Part shown: in pieces, positions 1 through 10,914 of the stretch
Position numbering within the stretch: position 1 is the first letter of the stretch
Layout: each line of letters opens with the position of its first letter
NCBI GenBank assembly: GCA_020284085.1
Contig: JACEVL010000145.1
Coordinates: 722,483 to 786,482, forward strand
From: Aporrectodea caliginosa
Taxonomy: Eukaryota; Annelida; Clitellata; Crassiclitellata; Lumbricidae
Reading direction: 5' to 3'
Length of the DNA stretch: 64,000 nt
Position numbers and translations under genes: made by a program
The notes under the pieces: model-generated
Database searches by the model: none
What the model was told of the DNA's origin: nothing
Seen by the model: only the letters and a program-made list of their open reading frames with translations

Positions 1-170
1 TGTGTGCTTTAAGATATCTAACGTAGGTTTGACATTTTCAGATTTTTAGATAAATAATCGATAAGTTAATTACTGTTAAACAACGCTGTGTCGTAACAAA
101 CAATATTAGCGTTCCCTCCTCCTTTATCTTCTTTATAGTGTAGTGGTAACTTCAGTGGCGTGAAGAGCAG

Positions 171-300
171 TAATCACAATCGTAATCGTAATCGAACATA
201 TATATAGCGCCACTCAAAAACAGAAGCGCTCCCGAACCGGGCCAGTGTCTTCATTGGTAAAGAGACATTTTCAGGCGATGACGGAAAAAGTAGGTTGCGG
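171..300 (-). mobile_element. CR1/L2-like LINE 3' end, 5'-truncated
   Basis: Read on the minus strand this is the last codons of a LINE reverse-transcriptase ORF (RHRLK near the stop), a short 3' UTR, a hairpin with AGCGC/GCGCT arms, and a tail of imperfect ATTACG units. The same order is seen at 3015-3200 and 33562-33993. It is a dead fragment, and the upstream limit is approximate because the match fades near 300. Confidence 0.6.
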
Positions 301-312
301 GATCGCAAACAG

Positions 313-516
313 AACCCTCCCAAAGGTCCACTCAGCCTATCATTCGCGAAATGGCGCGTTCGTAAAAATGTCATGTAGGACGTGATGGGCGCCGTATACA
401 GTAACTGTTAAATTCAACTCCTGTAATAACTTGTGATCATCCGTTCATAGCATACTGATTTGTAAGCATCATGCGTTGTGTCATTTCGAAATTAAACGAA
501 GATTATTATTATTATG
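313..516 (+). repeat. Dispersed repeat D (retroelement 3' end with TTA tail)
   Basis: This stretch recurs at about 29500-29715, 38995-39230 and 42010-42240, sharing 'ggacgtgatgggcgcc' and 'cttgtgatcatccgttcat'. Each copy ends in a short TTA run, which suggests the 3' end of an unidentified retroelement. Confidence 0.55.
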
Positions 517-529
517 TTTTGTATGATAC

Positions 530-1350
530 AAAAGTGGTTGGTAGAATTTATTTGTATTACTTCCCACCGTTCGTGTGGAATAATAAAGCTCTAAGCCTGG
601 GTAAAGGAAGAGGACAACGTCAACGGCTCTAGGAACCAAAGGTTGTCTTTAAGAAAGAAAATACAGCTACTGGATTGTGCGATTTATTGAACAATAAAAA
701 ACTAAATGTTTTAAAAGCACTCAAAACTATTAATGGCATCTTTCAGGAACTATTTACTTTTATTAATATTTCGTCCAATAGATTTCGACCGACTCTATAA
801 TCGTAAGCAGCATTTTAATTGTGAACTAAACACTGAAAGAAATTGCGCATTAAATTAGATAACATCGCCTTCGTTGATGTTTCTAGATTTTTACGGTTTT
901 CGATACGTATCGGATAAAATCAGTTATCATGAAGTGTAAGATAATTACACACCTTTTTAAAGTTGGCATTCGTCCTGTAATTAGAAGCAGCGGAGTGGTC
1001 CAGTATTGTCGTCTACAGTGGAGTCTAAAACCGTCTACCGAATCTGATTATAGAGCACTTAATAACAAAGAGGGGCAGTGAAGGTGCTGGAGATTGGTTA
1101 AACAACGTAACGATATCTTTTGAGATCAGACCATATTAACGTCGATGAAAAACACATTTAAACGTTCTCACGGTTTTCCTTTCGTAGGCTGTGGCATAAT
1201 GCGACCCTAGGCTTAGTAGACATTTTGAAATTCCGCAGCTTAACGATAGCCTATCTTTTGGTAACAAAAGTGGTTGGCAGCATTTATTGTTAACACTCAT
1301 CCCACCGTTCCTGTGGAATAATACAACAGGAAGCCTGGATATGGGAACAA
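530..1350 (+). repeat. Unit U, two diverged partial copies
   Basis: No gene is seen. The stretch 530-1010 matches 13080-13550, 17330-17810 and 21490-21970 (shared phrases 'gtgtggaataatac' and 'atcgtcagcagtatttta' variants). The stretch 1085-1350 restarts an earlier part of the same unit, including an 'aacgatatcttttg...aacgtcgatg' module. Many small indels show that the copies are old. Confidence 0.6.
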
Positions 1351-1397
1351 CAGCGTCCAACATGCCGCCCGCCCGAGTTCGCGAGATCGCGAAACCC

Positions 1398-1665
1398 TTT
1401 TCTGCCTGACTGAGGCGTTAAGGATTGCATCAAAGGACTCAGCTTTGACACAACTTCCAGCAACACAGGATGAAAAGAAAGAAGCTTGCGTTTTGGTAGA
1501 AACGCTGCTGGAGAGAAAAGTGCTCTACTTAGCGTGTGGGCATCATATCCATGAAATTCTTTTGGATGAAGTCTTCAGCAGTAAAATGGGACCATCCAGT
1601 GGCCCTGAGATTCTCCTGCTCAAAAGGTTCAAGATTGTTGTCCATATTATGTCGCAATACACTGA
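1398..1665 (+). pseudogene. Transposase-like fragment with C-x2-H motif
   Basis: One frame reads GLSFDTTSSNTG; after a frameshift near 1465 the next frame reads through KKEACVLVE, an LACGHHIHEILL stretch and GPSSGPEILLLKRF. The combination of an FDTT-x2-NTG motif, C-x2-HH and GPSSGPEI resembles proteins repeated in invertebrate genomes that look like RNase H-fold transposases, but I cannot name the family. The reading frame is cut by the hAT MITE that starts at 1674. It is broken and probably non-functional. A chance open frame is unlikely given the motif density. Confidence 0.45.
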
Positions 1666-1673
1666 GTGTTTAC

Positions 1674-2080
1674 TAGGGATGAGCCGATTATCCGTCCGGT
1701 AATCGGTTCGGGCCGGATTTTGCACTGATCAGTATAAATCGGAATCGGCGATCCCAGGCCATCAAATCCGAATAAAAAAACATTATTATTTTTGACCATA
1801 AACAATTCCTTTTTTCATTAATACAAAAGTAGTAACCTGTTTTAGGGACCTCCTACGGTAATATTTAAACTTAATATTGAAAGTCCGTATAAAATAATAA
1901 AATTGTGAGTCGACGCATCATCAAAATGGCAGACAGTCGGGCTTCTTAGTAGCAAACAGTGCCTAGAATCAAATAAAAGTGAATATTGCCCATTAATCGG
2001 ATCGGAATCAGATTCGGCGGAGAAAGCAGGCCAACTAATCGGAATCGGAAATTGGCAAAATATGCCAATCGGATCATCCC
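1674..2080 (+). mobile_element. hAT-type MITE, family 1
   Basis: The 407-bp insertion is flanked by identical 8-bp direct repeats GTGTTTAC (1666-1673 and 2081-2088). Its left end is TAGGGATGAGCC and its right end is a degraded complement ending CATCCC. The interior is related, in opposite orientation, to 37687-38048. The 8-bp target duplication is characteristic of hAT transposons. No transposase is present, so it is non-autonomous. Confidence 0.8.
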
Positions 2081-2088
2081 GTGTTTAC

Positions 2089-3014
2089 TGATTGGTCGTA
2101 AGTTGTCCTTACTATTATAATGGCTCGAATTCGGCATAGACGAAACTGAGTATGCAAATCTAATAATGATGCGCGCTTTTGTTCACAAATTTATAGAATC
2201 GGTTGCTAACTTCTTAAAGGTGTACAAAGATATCGCCATAAACTATCGGCAAGTATGGAATCCAGAGTTTTGCGACATCGTATGGCATCAAAGGCCGTTG
2301 AACTATGTAGACATTATTTTGGACAGTTCTTCATAATAATAGGATTTTGTATTTTGTTTGTCAGTTGCTGTTCAACAACCCTGCGTCGTTATTATGTTTC
2401 TAAACTGAGCTCTAGTTTTGATGTGCGTAACGATATAATTATGACTTAAATTTCATTTCTCGATAACGCCATAAATTCATTTTTATTTATTTAACGCAAC
2501 CTCTGAAAATAGACGATTGGCGATGTACAACAGAGATACAAAGAATTTATAAACCTAGATCCAGTTATGTCCATGGACTGTTCAACTGTACAGTTTCTCT
2601 TGATCAACGTTCTGTTCAAAGTAAGTGAATGTCATATTTCTGTAAGGCGCTCTGTGCAGCTATAAGATAGCTATAGATTATGTCCGGATGCGTTAGTATC
2701 GTCCGATTGCCATTGATCAATTGTTGGCTTCGGCATTCATCATGGAGTCTCTACTGAAGGGTTGTCTGGCTTCGATGGATGGATCCTCAGTTTAACGGCA
2801 GCTTATGACAACATTGGCCGTTTCCGCCGACAAAGATTATTTTTGGCATATTACAGCTCGCATGGCTTCAGCAATGGATCTGGAAATATAATCGTGGTTC
2901 CTCGGATGTTAGAGGTGTCGTAATTGTCGCAATTCAGAGTAACGTGCATCCGCCAGCGATGGAGTTGTTCGTTGTGTTGGCAGTGGTTGAAATGGATCCT
3001 GGAGAGGACTACAT
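2089..3014. other. Mosaic repeat DNA without genes
   Basis: No coding region is supported. It holds old unit-U pieces, including a hairpin module at 2794-2822 with a perfect 6-bp stem (AACGGC/GCCGTT, 17-nt loop) that recurs at 7430-7458. Confidence 0.6.
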
Positions 3015-3200
3015 GTATTGTTGGTCCCAATAGCTGGAACCAGTTACCTCGGTCCCTCAGGACTGGCCTTTTCTCTATTTCTTTTGACCAGTACCGCCAC
3101 CGCTTGAAAACCTCTCTTCACCAGTGAAGACACTGGCCCGGGTTGGGAGCGCCTCTGTTTTTTGAGTGGCGCCATACAAATACTCGATTACGATTACGAT
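3015..3200 (+). mobile_element. LINE reverse transcriptase C-terminus plus 3' tail
   Basis: The plus strand encodes VGPNSWNQLPRSLR followed by YRHRLKTSLHQ and a stop, the typical last ~35 residues of CR1/L2-clade polymerases. Next come the AGCGC hairpin and a (GATTAC)n tail ending near 3200. It is severely 5'-truncated, and the family matches 171-300 and 33562-33993. Confidence 0.75.
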
Positions 3201-4429
3201 GTACTTACTTTCGAGAGGAAACGTCCTTCTTCTTAACCGACAGATCCACTTGTCATTCTATAGCTCGGTATTATGATTCGGTGTTATGGCAACGAAGGCC
3301 GTTGACGACGACAGAAATTACTTTGAACAGTTCTCGCCGTTCCTATGACAAATTTTACCATAAATTCATGAATTTGCGTGAACATTTGATTATATAGCGC
3401 CGGTAAGATTCAATTTAAAGGTGTTGAAACGGAGCTGCAGTTTCGAATATTTCACGGCATCTTACGTATAATTATTTTCGCTTCCTTTCCACGCAACAAG
3501 TCAGCTAAAAGAAATGCATGTGAAAATTCTGTAATTTATTTTCTTTGCTGAAGCATCAGCGTTTACGCTATTCGTCTACAATCACGAGCTGTTGCTAATG
3601 TTGTTCTCAATAAATCAAAATAGTTTTTGGAAAGTTCTGAAGCTTTTTATAATCTCGCCGCTTTATTTCCGGCATCTTATGGTGGCGCCAGTCCCAAGCC
3701 TAAATAATGGGAATGGCGACTTCAACCACTGGAGACAAAAAACAGGAATCTGCAAGTACTGTCACGTGGGAATTTTTGAAATGTTGGTGAAGAAGAAATG
3801 CATCCAAAATGTTTAAAAGCACTCAAACCTACGTTTAAACACGTTTTAAATCACTTCTTTCAGAAGCTATATAAATCGATTTTAACCTCGATTAATTACT
3901 AAACTCGTCATCTCGACAAGTGAAAAACAACCGGGCGCCGTTAACGACCCTTGAAGCCGTGCCTTCGCTGTATTCAAAGGGCAACCTATTATGTCTGTTA
4001 CTGTAACAGCGCGGTTGCATCTGTTGTTGTTGTCGCTGCTGCAACATGTATGACTCCGAGGTCTTGTTTTTAACGCTGTTTTCAGTTGTTGACATTATTT
4101 CTTGATTTCCTTAAGTTTTCTGTATATCACATATATCCGTCTATTTGTTGATTTCTGCTGATTTTTCTATTCGTAGCTTTATTCTCACTTTATTTTAGTA
4201 TTTTTCTGTAGTTTTCGGGGCTACTGGGTCACCCACTCCATCTCCACGTACGAACTTCCCCTGTACGCCCCAACTCACGTTGTTATGCATCCAGAGCCTC
4301 CCGCCAACATTCGGCGTTCGTCTATGGCTAAGCGTTGACTGTTATGTAGACTGTTAGTCAGCGCTTTGAAGATCTTTTGTCTTTTCATTTGATGTAGCTT
4401 TCAACAGACAGTTACAGTTAATGGGCTAG
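3201..4429. other. Mosaic repeat DNA without genes
   Basis: The stretch has diverged pieces of the unit-U family, including a reverse-oriented 'gccagtcccaagcct' module near 3686 that recurs at 14065, 15465 and 27611. Short open frames here lack any recognisable domain and are not conserved in the paralogous copies. Confidence 0.5.
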
Positions 4430-4790
4430 GTAAGCTTTGTAAGCTTTTATTGCCCATGTCGTTGCATCCAACTGTCCAGTTTATGCTTGAATGTGCTCAA
4501 GCTTGTTGTGGTTATTATTTCTTGTGGTAGCCGGTTCCAGCGATCCACGATTCTTTGGCTGGAAAAGAATTTTCTAATATCCAAACGCACGTGTTCATGA
4601 TACAGTTTCATGTTGTGACCTCGCAAATTTACACTTGTTACCTTCTTGAAAAAGGTTTTTTCGTTGATATTTTCGAAACCATGGAGAATTTTGTAGGTCC
4701 AATGAGATTCCCCTCATTAGTCTCCTTCCAGTTCCAAGGAAAAAATACCCAGCTTTTGAAGCCTTCGATTCACTCCGATGCTTAGCCTTT
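4430..4790 (-). pseudogene. LINE reverse transcriptase C-terminal remnant (CR1-like)
   Basis: On the minus strand the reading includes VTSVNLRGHNMKLYHEH, then RLDIRKFFSSQRIV, DRWNRLPQEII and FKHKLDSWMQRHGQ before a stop. This series (RGH, R-LD-RK-FFSQR, WN-LP) is the standard C-terminal end of many CR1-group invertebrate LINE polymerases. Upstream reading breaks by stops and frameshifts. It differs from the AGCGC-hairpin family, so it is a second LINE lineage. Confidence 0.75.
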
Positions 4791-5454
4791 CAACATCCGA
4801 ACTATATAGCCATCGTTTCCTTCTTAATATATTTTGTTCCTTGCTGTAATTCTGCGCGACGTTTTACTCTTTCACGCTAGAGAACGCTGTGGTTAAACTC
4901 TTAAGAACACTACCGCCCGCCCAACAGAAGTCGGCGCATCCTTAGCCGACTTCGACCTGGATGCGATTGATTGGTAAGCTGCTGTTTGACGGCGCTGTGT
5001 AACAGTGATGATTTGAGTCGACCTCCTCCTTCATCCGGGCGCGGACTGGCACGTTCATTGGCTAGTAACTGGTTAACGACGCTGTGCATTGCAAAGATGA
5101 TTAGCCTCTACGTTTTTCACTTGCACTGTCAGAGTACTGGCGGTTTCGGATTTTTGACTGAACATATTTGACCTGTAAAACAAAATTATTTATTGTGTCT
5201 AAACACAGTCTTATAGTGGTCTGAGTTTTGAGCGTTTATAGACATATTACGCAAAAGTTTAAATTTCTTTTTCCATTAAGTTTTTGCCATTGTTTAACAA
5301 TGTATCATAGCTGCCAGGGCCGTTAACGTCGTTCCTGCCTCATAGGCTGCAAGCTTCAAACAATATGTGTACTAAAGATAATTACTTATATGTAGAGTAT
5401 GTAAGATGCGATAAAACGGTCTGTAAACAAATCTGTTAATTCATTCATTCAGAG
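4791..5454. repeat. Mosaic repeat, family C and hairpin modules
   Basis: No gene is seen. The segment shares 'gatcgattcactc'-type and 'ctagagaacgctg' phrases with 11560-11960, 15300-15440, 34640-34960 and 35165-35545, and carries the CGACGC-type module twice. Confidence 0.5.
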
Positions 5455-5700
5455 AATTTATAGCGCCTTTTCAAGAAACCTACTCAGAAGAGCTTCCATG
5501 GGAAGCCATTCCAGATGGAGGAAACCACAGTCGAAAAGGCTCGACGCTGTCTAATAGAAGCTCGCAGGACCGGAAGCTCCCCCTTGCTTAAGAGGAAAAG
5601 TTCGACGGTCTGAGAGGTCAGACACAGGTCGACAAAGATCAGACAAGTAGGATGGAGCGCAACCAAGAAGGCACCCGAGACAAGTGCAGCAACTCGGTAG
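5455..5700 (-). mobile_element. LINE 3' end remnant with (TGAA)n tail
   Basis: The minus strand encodes RQRRAFSTVVSSIWNGF, similar to the decayed RQRCVFSVLRLSVWN reading at about 7990-8020. A degenerate tail hairpin and a short TGAA tail (near 5440-5460) follow. It is a dead 5'-truncated copy. Confidence 0.55.
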
Positions 5701-7659
5701 GAGATGCGCTGGCAATCATTTTCGATTGAACATTATAATGATCAGAATTATAATCATATTTTCTATTATTGTTATTTGCTATATTATGTATTACCTCTAA
5801 GTCTCTAACGGTTCGTTTACGTTGATTTTCACTGTGGTGTCGCGAAGAATTCATCGTTTTAGATATAGCTGAATAGAAATCGTTTTTAAAGGTGTCTACG
5901 AGAGCTGAGCCAAATATAGCATTCTTATTTTAAGCGCATCTTACAGACGCCATGGATCGTGCCGACGACCTATAAACTTTAATCTTATACGCCGTTTTAG
6001 TAATAGTAGAAGTAAGTGCATACGACACTGTGTCACAACAAGATTATTAGCGTCGCACAATTCCTCTCTTCAAGCTTAGGACTCGTAGGGTAGTGGTGGA
6101 GTTTTATTTTAACGTCGTTTTTACGTGGTGAGTGGAATATGACAAGCGTAGCCCCCTACCGACACCTTTAAATCGTTTCCTTCAGACACTACATACTTGC
6201 GGATGTTTCACTAAGGAGGGAGTTACCTATCACTTTCCTTCATCTGTTGCGCTGTAACTCAGCAAAGCCGTTCGGTCCGGTGTTTAGTTTAAAGTGAATA
6301 GCGCCAATAACAAAGGATGCTACAAATGAACACCTTTCTCATCGACAACGTTTTGTTAATTAGATATATTGAACTATTGAGAAAAGAAAAAAAAACCGTA
6401 AGCTTATAAAAAATGGATATTTAACCCTGTCAAGACAAAATGGCCGCCGTTATTTATATTGAATGTCACCATATTTAAATTTAAATGTCCAGGTACAATA
6501 ATTATTTGTTGCCTAGGCTAAATATGGTAGATGAAGCACGGTCTCTTATTCTGGATTTTTTAGTGGGACAGACGATTAATTCGCAAGAGAACGTTGTATA
6601 AAAATGTCACGATCGATTTTAATCCGATAGCGTCCTCTAGTGTGAAAATCAGTCGTTGATAAGAAAACGCTTTAGTAGATTTATGGAACTATTTGCAAAG
6701 AATGTCGTATGCCAAACGTGGTAAAGCAGAAACCAACGGAATATCCGTAGACGCCTCTTAACTGATGTCTCAAACACTATTATTAGGCCTATATACTTCT
6801 ACCCTGCTTACTGCTTCAACACGGTTCTAAACGATATTATTGTATAGTTATTGAACATTGCTTAGACACCTTTGAATCGTTTATTCTGGAAACTATAGAT
6901 TCCTCATTTTGTTTAATATTTTTTAGATTAACTCTTCACAGACTGATTAGATGACCAAAAGTAGCCTAAACAGACGCATTATCACATTTGTAGCAACATC
7001 TAAATTAAGTTAATCGTAATAAGTGTAAAACTCGACGGTGACATAGGGACATCGCCATATGGTGAACGATGGAACATACTCCAAGAAAAGGAGAACTTCA
7101 AAATCTGTAGTTTATGCTTTCAAATTGTCATATAGATAATCAAACAAGAATGCAGTTACTAACAGAGTCAGTTTGTGTAATAATAATACGCAAAATTCTA
7201 TTGTATTTAAAAATGTATAAAGCGCCTCTGACAGTGCACACCAATCAGATACATTTGTTGACATAATGCAATCTTATGGGCACAACACAAATAAAGGACC
7301 GCTCTTTTGCTTTTACACAATATTATAGGGCGAGTATTATGGATTGAGACTTTCTTATGGCAGAACTTATTTTTGATTAATTATATCGGTTTAGGTGAAT
7401 GCAATACCGTATGTGTGTGTCCACAGTTTAACGGCAGCTTATGACAACATTGGCCGTTGCCGCCGACAAAGATTAGTTTTGGCATATTACAGCTCTATTA
7501 TTTAATCGGTCTAACCGTAGCGCTCTTCAGCTGTTACTTATAGGGCTAATACACCGCTTACAAGAGGTGTTTAGTTATTCTGAACAGTTCTCACTGTTTC
7601 TGTTGGATAATACAGCTAAAAAGATGTATGGAAAAAAGACGGGAAGAGTAGCTTTGTCT
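5701..7659. other. Mosaic repeat DNA without genes
   Basis: No credible ORF is seen. Recognisable pieces are the CGACAC/GCGTCG module near 6026, an 'aaaggtgtc' module near 5889, and a perfect AACGGC/GCCGTT hairpin at 7430-7458 duplicated from 2794-2822. The rest shows nothing I can name. Confidence 0.5.
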
Positions 7660-7846
7660 GTTCTGCCTGTCTGTCTATGTGTCTGTTTGTCTGTCTATGT
7701 GTCTGTGTGTCTGTCTATGTGTCTGTATGCTTTTGTATCTATCTGTCTATTTGTCTGTCTTTCTATTCATTCATTCATTCATTCATTCATTCATTCATTC
7801 ATTCATTCATTCATTCATTCATTCATTCGTTCATTCATTCATTCAT
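7660..7846. repeat. Microsatellites: imperfect (TCTG)n then (ATTC)n
   Basis: An imperfect TCTG/TATG array (to about 7765) is followed by about 20 near-perfect ATTC units. On the minus strand the TGAA array directly follows the LINE 3' hairpin at 7855-7890, so it is best read as that element's expanded tail. The open frames across it in all three frames are artefacts. Confidence 0.9.
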
Positions 7847-8365
7847 AACATTTATATAGCGCCACTTCAAGAAGCTACTCAGGAGCGCTTCCGGCCTAGC
7901 CACAGCTAAAGATATAAGACTTGAGGGACTTGTAGAACCCTGCCGGATGCTCACAAGTAAAGAGCGGAGCTTAAGTCGAAGGTCATTCCAGACGGAAAGG
8001 CGTAAAACCGAAAATACACAGCGCTGCCTAACACCAAGCGAGCCCGTGGAACTAGAATCTCACCCATCGTCGAAGAGCAAAGCGCCCGACGAGCTGCAGC
8101 ATCGGACACTGGGCGGGAAAGTTCGCGCAAGTAAGCACAGCCAAGAACGCAACGAGAAACCAGAACAACAATGCGTATGAAATCCTCTGAGACACACAGG
8201 CAGCCAATGCAAAATATTAAGCTACCGATGACTGTATGCAGAGACAGAGGTGAATTTAGGAAGCCACCCATAGGCCGAGCAGCCGAGCGCATGACTCGAT
8301 CTACCCGTCTCACGACCCCAAGGGGAAGGTATGGTGCAACAATAGTCAATAACGACCATGAGCAA
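7847..8365 (-). mobile_element. CR1/L2-like LINE, C-terminal coding and 3' UTR
   Basis: Minus-strand readings contain the RQRCVFSVLRLSVWN region in one frame and neighbouring polymerase-like residues in another, so a frameshift has split it. The 3' end carries the AGCGC/GCGCT hairpin and the ATTC/TGAA tail. A 132-residue open frame at 7951-8349 spans it in the wrong frame and is not a gene. Confidence 0.6.
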
Positions 8366-8477
8366 TAATTATCAATTTTGTTGTTATTATTGTTAATATC
8401 ATGATTGCATTTTTTATTACTGCTATTATCAAAATGTGTAATATAATTCCTTTAAAGGATGTTCACGCATTAAGGAT

Positions 8478-8650
8478 CCTGAGTGGCCGAGTGGGTTGGT
8501 GCCCGCTCGCCGCGCCGGCGCCCCGGGTTCGCTTCCCGGTCGGGTCGGTTTATCAGAGATTAATTTCTCGGATCTTTACTGCGGGTGGCTCGGTCGCATT
8601 ATAAACGTGGAGTACAATACAACACACAATACAACACATCACAATACAAC
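8478..8650 (+). mobile_element. tRNA-derived SINE, class II (Ser/Leu-like) head
   Basis: The head contains TGGCCGAGTGGG (box A of Ser/Leu-type tRNAs) and GGTTCGCTTCC (box B-like) 40 nt later, giving an internal polymerase III promoter. The rest is not tRNA-like, and it ends in an AATAC/ACAC-rich tail from about 8611. A functional tRNA is excluded because acceptor-stem pairing is absent. Confidence 0.65.
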
Positions 8651-8886
8651 TGGGGCGCGGTGGTGTAGGGGTATGTTCGGTGCCTTGCAGCTGGAGGGTT
8701 GCAGGTTCGGATCCACCTCAAAGTCGCCGCGTAGGGACCCTGGGCAAGTCCTTCACTCGCAATTGCTCATGCGCTTCGGCGTGAAACTCCGATTCAGCGT
8801 TCGCGCAGTAGTCGGGAGCGCCTCTGAATGGGAAATCTGGTTGGGGCGCTATAACAAGTGTTCAAATACAATACAATACAATACTA
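8651..8886 (+). mobile_element. tRNA-derived SINE, family S1, full-length
   Basis: The head has GTGGTGTAGGGGTATG (box A region) and GGTTCGGATCC (box B). The body includes 'aggaccctgggcaagtcc'-like sequence as in 26187-26396 and 40660-40920. The 3' end has the AGCGCC...GGCGCT hairpin followed by AACAAGTGTTCAAATAC and an (AATAC)n tail. It sits directly behind the SINE tail at 8611-8650. The shared 3' hairpin with LINEs suggests that it uses their reverse transcriptase. Confidence 0.8.
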
Positions 8887-8939
8887 AGCGCTATTTTGCA
8901 TAACAAATCATCAATCGGTCTTTACACAGTAACTGTTTC

Positions 8940-9004
8940 AAGGGAGGAGGCTCGAACCCATCATCTCCATGCTACAGGGCGAGCGCTCTAACTAATCGGA
9001 TGGA
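8940..9004 (-). mobile_element. tRNA-like remnant
   Basis: Minus strand: TTAGTTAGAGCGCTCGCCC (box A-like and D-arm), then GGGTTCGAGCCTCC (box B). The T stem pairs poorly and no acceptor stem is seen, so a SINE or tRNA pseudogene fragment is more likely than a tRNA gene. Confidence 0.4.
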
Positions 9005-10180
9005 TGGACATCTTAAGGCAACAAAGGCATCGATAGGAAAGAATTGTTCGGAATATTATTTCTCACAGTTCTTAGGTAAACTGAAGCCGACGCAAAACAA
9101 TGGACAACCGTGTCAAATAAATATATAGCACCGGTTGTTACTGTATTAAAGGTGTCTAAAGACAACCAGTCGATCACTGTGTCCCTTGAACTCTTACCCT
9201 AACGCAATTCATTGGCTGCCTATTTGTCAGTGTGTTGAATTTATAATTTCTTGACCTAATGGTGCCAGTTGGAAAATGTCTCTGGCGAATTGAGTGAGAT
9301 CTGCTGCACCAATCTGAAATCCCCTGAATATAGGATTGACTGGATGAATGAATCTTATAATATAAGTCTAAGTCTGTTTACGTTGTCCTTCCGTATGTTT
9401 GTTTGTCTGTTTCTAAAGGCTCCGAAACGGAACGCTTTAGCGATTTGAAAAATCGCACGAAACGTTATTACGCCACGTCTAGATCAACGCGACTATTTTC
9501 AGCTCGCAATTTTATTTAAACGCTGACATATGGACATTTTAAACTTCAAAATTATGAGGTTCCGTAATACCAATAACGGAGGCCATTAATATGCATATTT
9601 TAACCTCGCTTGAGCGGCGTGACGTAAGAGAAATGTTGTATTACGTCACGCGAGGCGCAATCGAAATAAAACACGGGCTCCGTTCCGAAAAATTACGAGC
9701 GCTGTAATGGAACACGATCGAGCTTCGTCTACTATTATATTATTTAGCCCGGGAAACAAATAATAGGCCTATATAAAGGTAGAGATAAAATTACGCATGG
9801 GGAAACCCCGGGCAAAGCAGGGTAAAAAATAATAGTTAATTAATTAATAAAATTAACCGTATGAACAGAAGCGCATGGAACTCACGCTCTAACCAATGTA
9901 GTTAATTGGGCTAACACTCTGTATACCCTGCATACAAAACGCCCCATTGCGTCATTACATAGGAAATCTCACACCCAACTCGTATACTACAGAAATGATA
10001 TAAAGGAATTTTTGATGACTTGCGATTCTTCTTCTTTTCCAGGGTTTTAAGACGTCTTATGGCTTCTATGGCCGTTGACGTCTTTGAATGGTTTTCTTCT
10101 TTATTTCCTTTAAATTTTAGCACATAGGCTTTTTTATTATATCTTATTTTCCCTTTTTTTTTTTTCCTTTCTTTTCTTAT
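9005..10180. other. Gene-free stretch with GC hairpins
   Basis: It has no supported gene. A perfect 11-bp inverted repeat (GCGTGACGTAA / TTACGTCACGC, 9617-9627 and 9641-9651) lies inside a block from about 9400 to 9840 that begins and ends with CGGAAC-containing sequence. This may be a decayed DNA transposon, but I see no target duplication. Confidence 0.4.
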
Positions 10181-10330
10181 GACTTTGATGATTTTTAAGT
10201 CATTTTGATGGCCTTCTCTGGCTCTTTTTTCCTTCCTTAAATGATTTTAATGATTTTTAAGTCATTTTGATGGCCTTCTCTGGCTCTTTTTTTGGCCTTC
10301 TCTGGCTCTTTTATGGCCTTTAGGGTCTTT
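10181..10330. repeat. Short tandem repeat, ~65-bp unit
   Basis: The phrase 'tgatggccttctctggctc' occurs twice in full with shared flanks and a third time shortened. The reverse-complement theme (AAAAGAGCCA) recurs at 49741-49812. Confidence 0.6.
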
Positions 10331-10914
10331 TGCCAATATTTTTAATATTTTTTATACAAGTATTTACATAATTTTTCGTTTTCTAAAAACTTGACTTGCG
10401 ATTATTATTATTATTAATCCAATATTTAACGACATCCTATAGCTACAAGGCTGTTGACGTCTTTAAGTTTTTGATGTATTTCAGTTCATTTTATTGTAAT
10501 GTTCTCATAAGTTTTCTTTTCTTTCTTTGCGATTAAACAAAAATGTAGTTTATATTCTGGCTAAAGTAATAAATTTAAAGGTGTCTAGTTACTGTCTGAA
10601 CGGTGCTTAACATAATTAGTTGCACTAAATGGTAACGTAACATGGCGGCTGCCAAGGTCTCTGACGTCGACCTAAGATTACTTATAACGACATCGGAGTG
10701 TGAAAAAGATTAAAAGAATATACAGACATCTAGCGGCAGATTATTATTTAGTATTTAGCGAGATCTGTTGGTTGTCAGAACCTGTGATTTCGACCTTATC
10801 TTATGGAAAGTTAAGTCACTTTAAATGACTCGTTGTCGTAGTCCTGAAGCGTTTAGTAAAATTTTCATCGATTAATTATTCAGGACTATAATATTTATGA
10901 CTAATTGAACTATG

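Noticed and set aside
7567..7909. Cys/Val- and Ser/Phe/Ile/His-rich ORFs
   Set aside because: Three overlapping frames over TCTG and ATTC repeats; no domain.
7951..8349. 132-residue gene on the minus strand
   Set aside because: It crosses a LINE 3' region in the wrong frame; the polymerase-like residues are in a neighbouring frame.
8478..8550. Functional tRNA-Ser or tRNA-Leu gene
   Set aside because: Box A and box B are present but no acceptor-stem complement exists, and it continues into a SINE body and tail.
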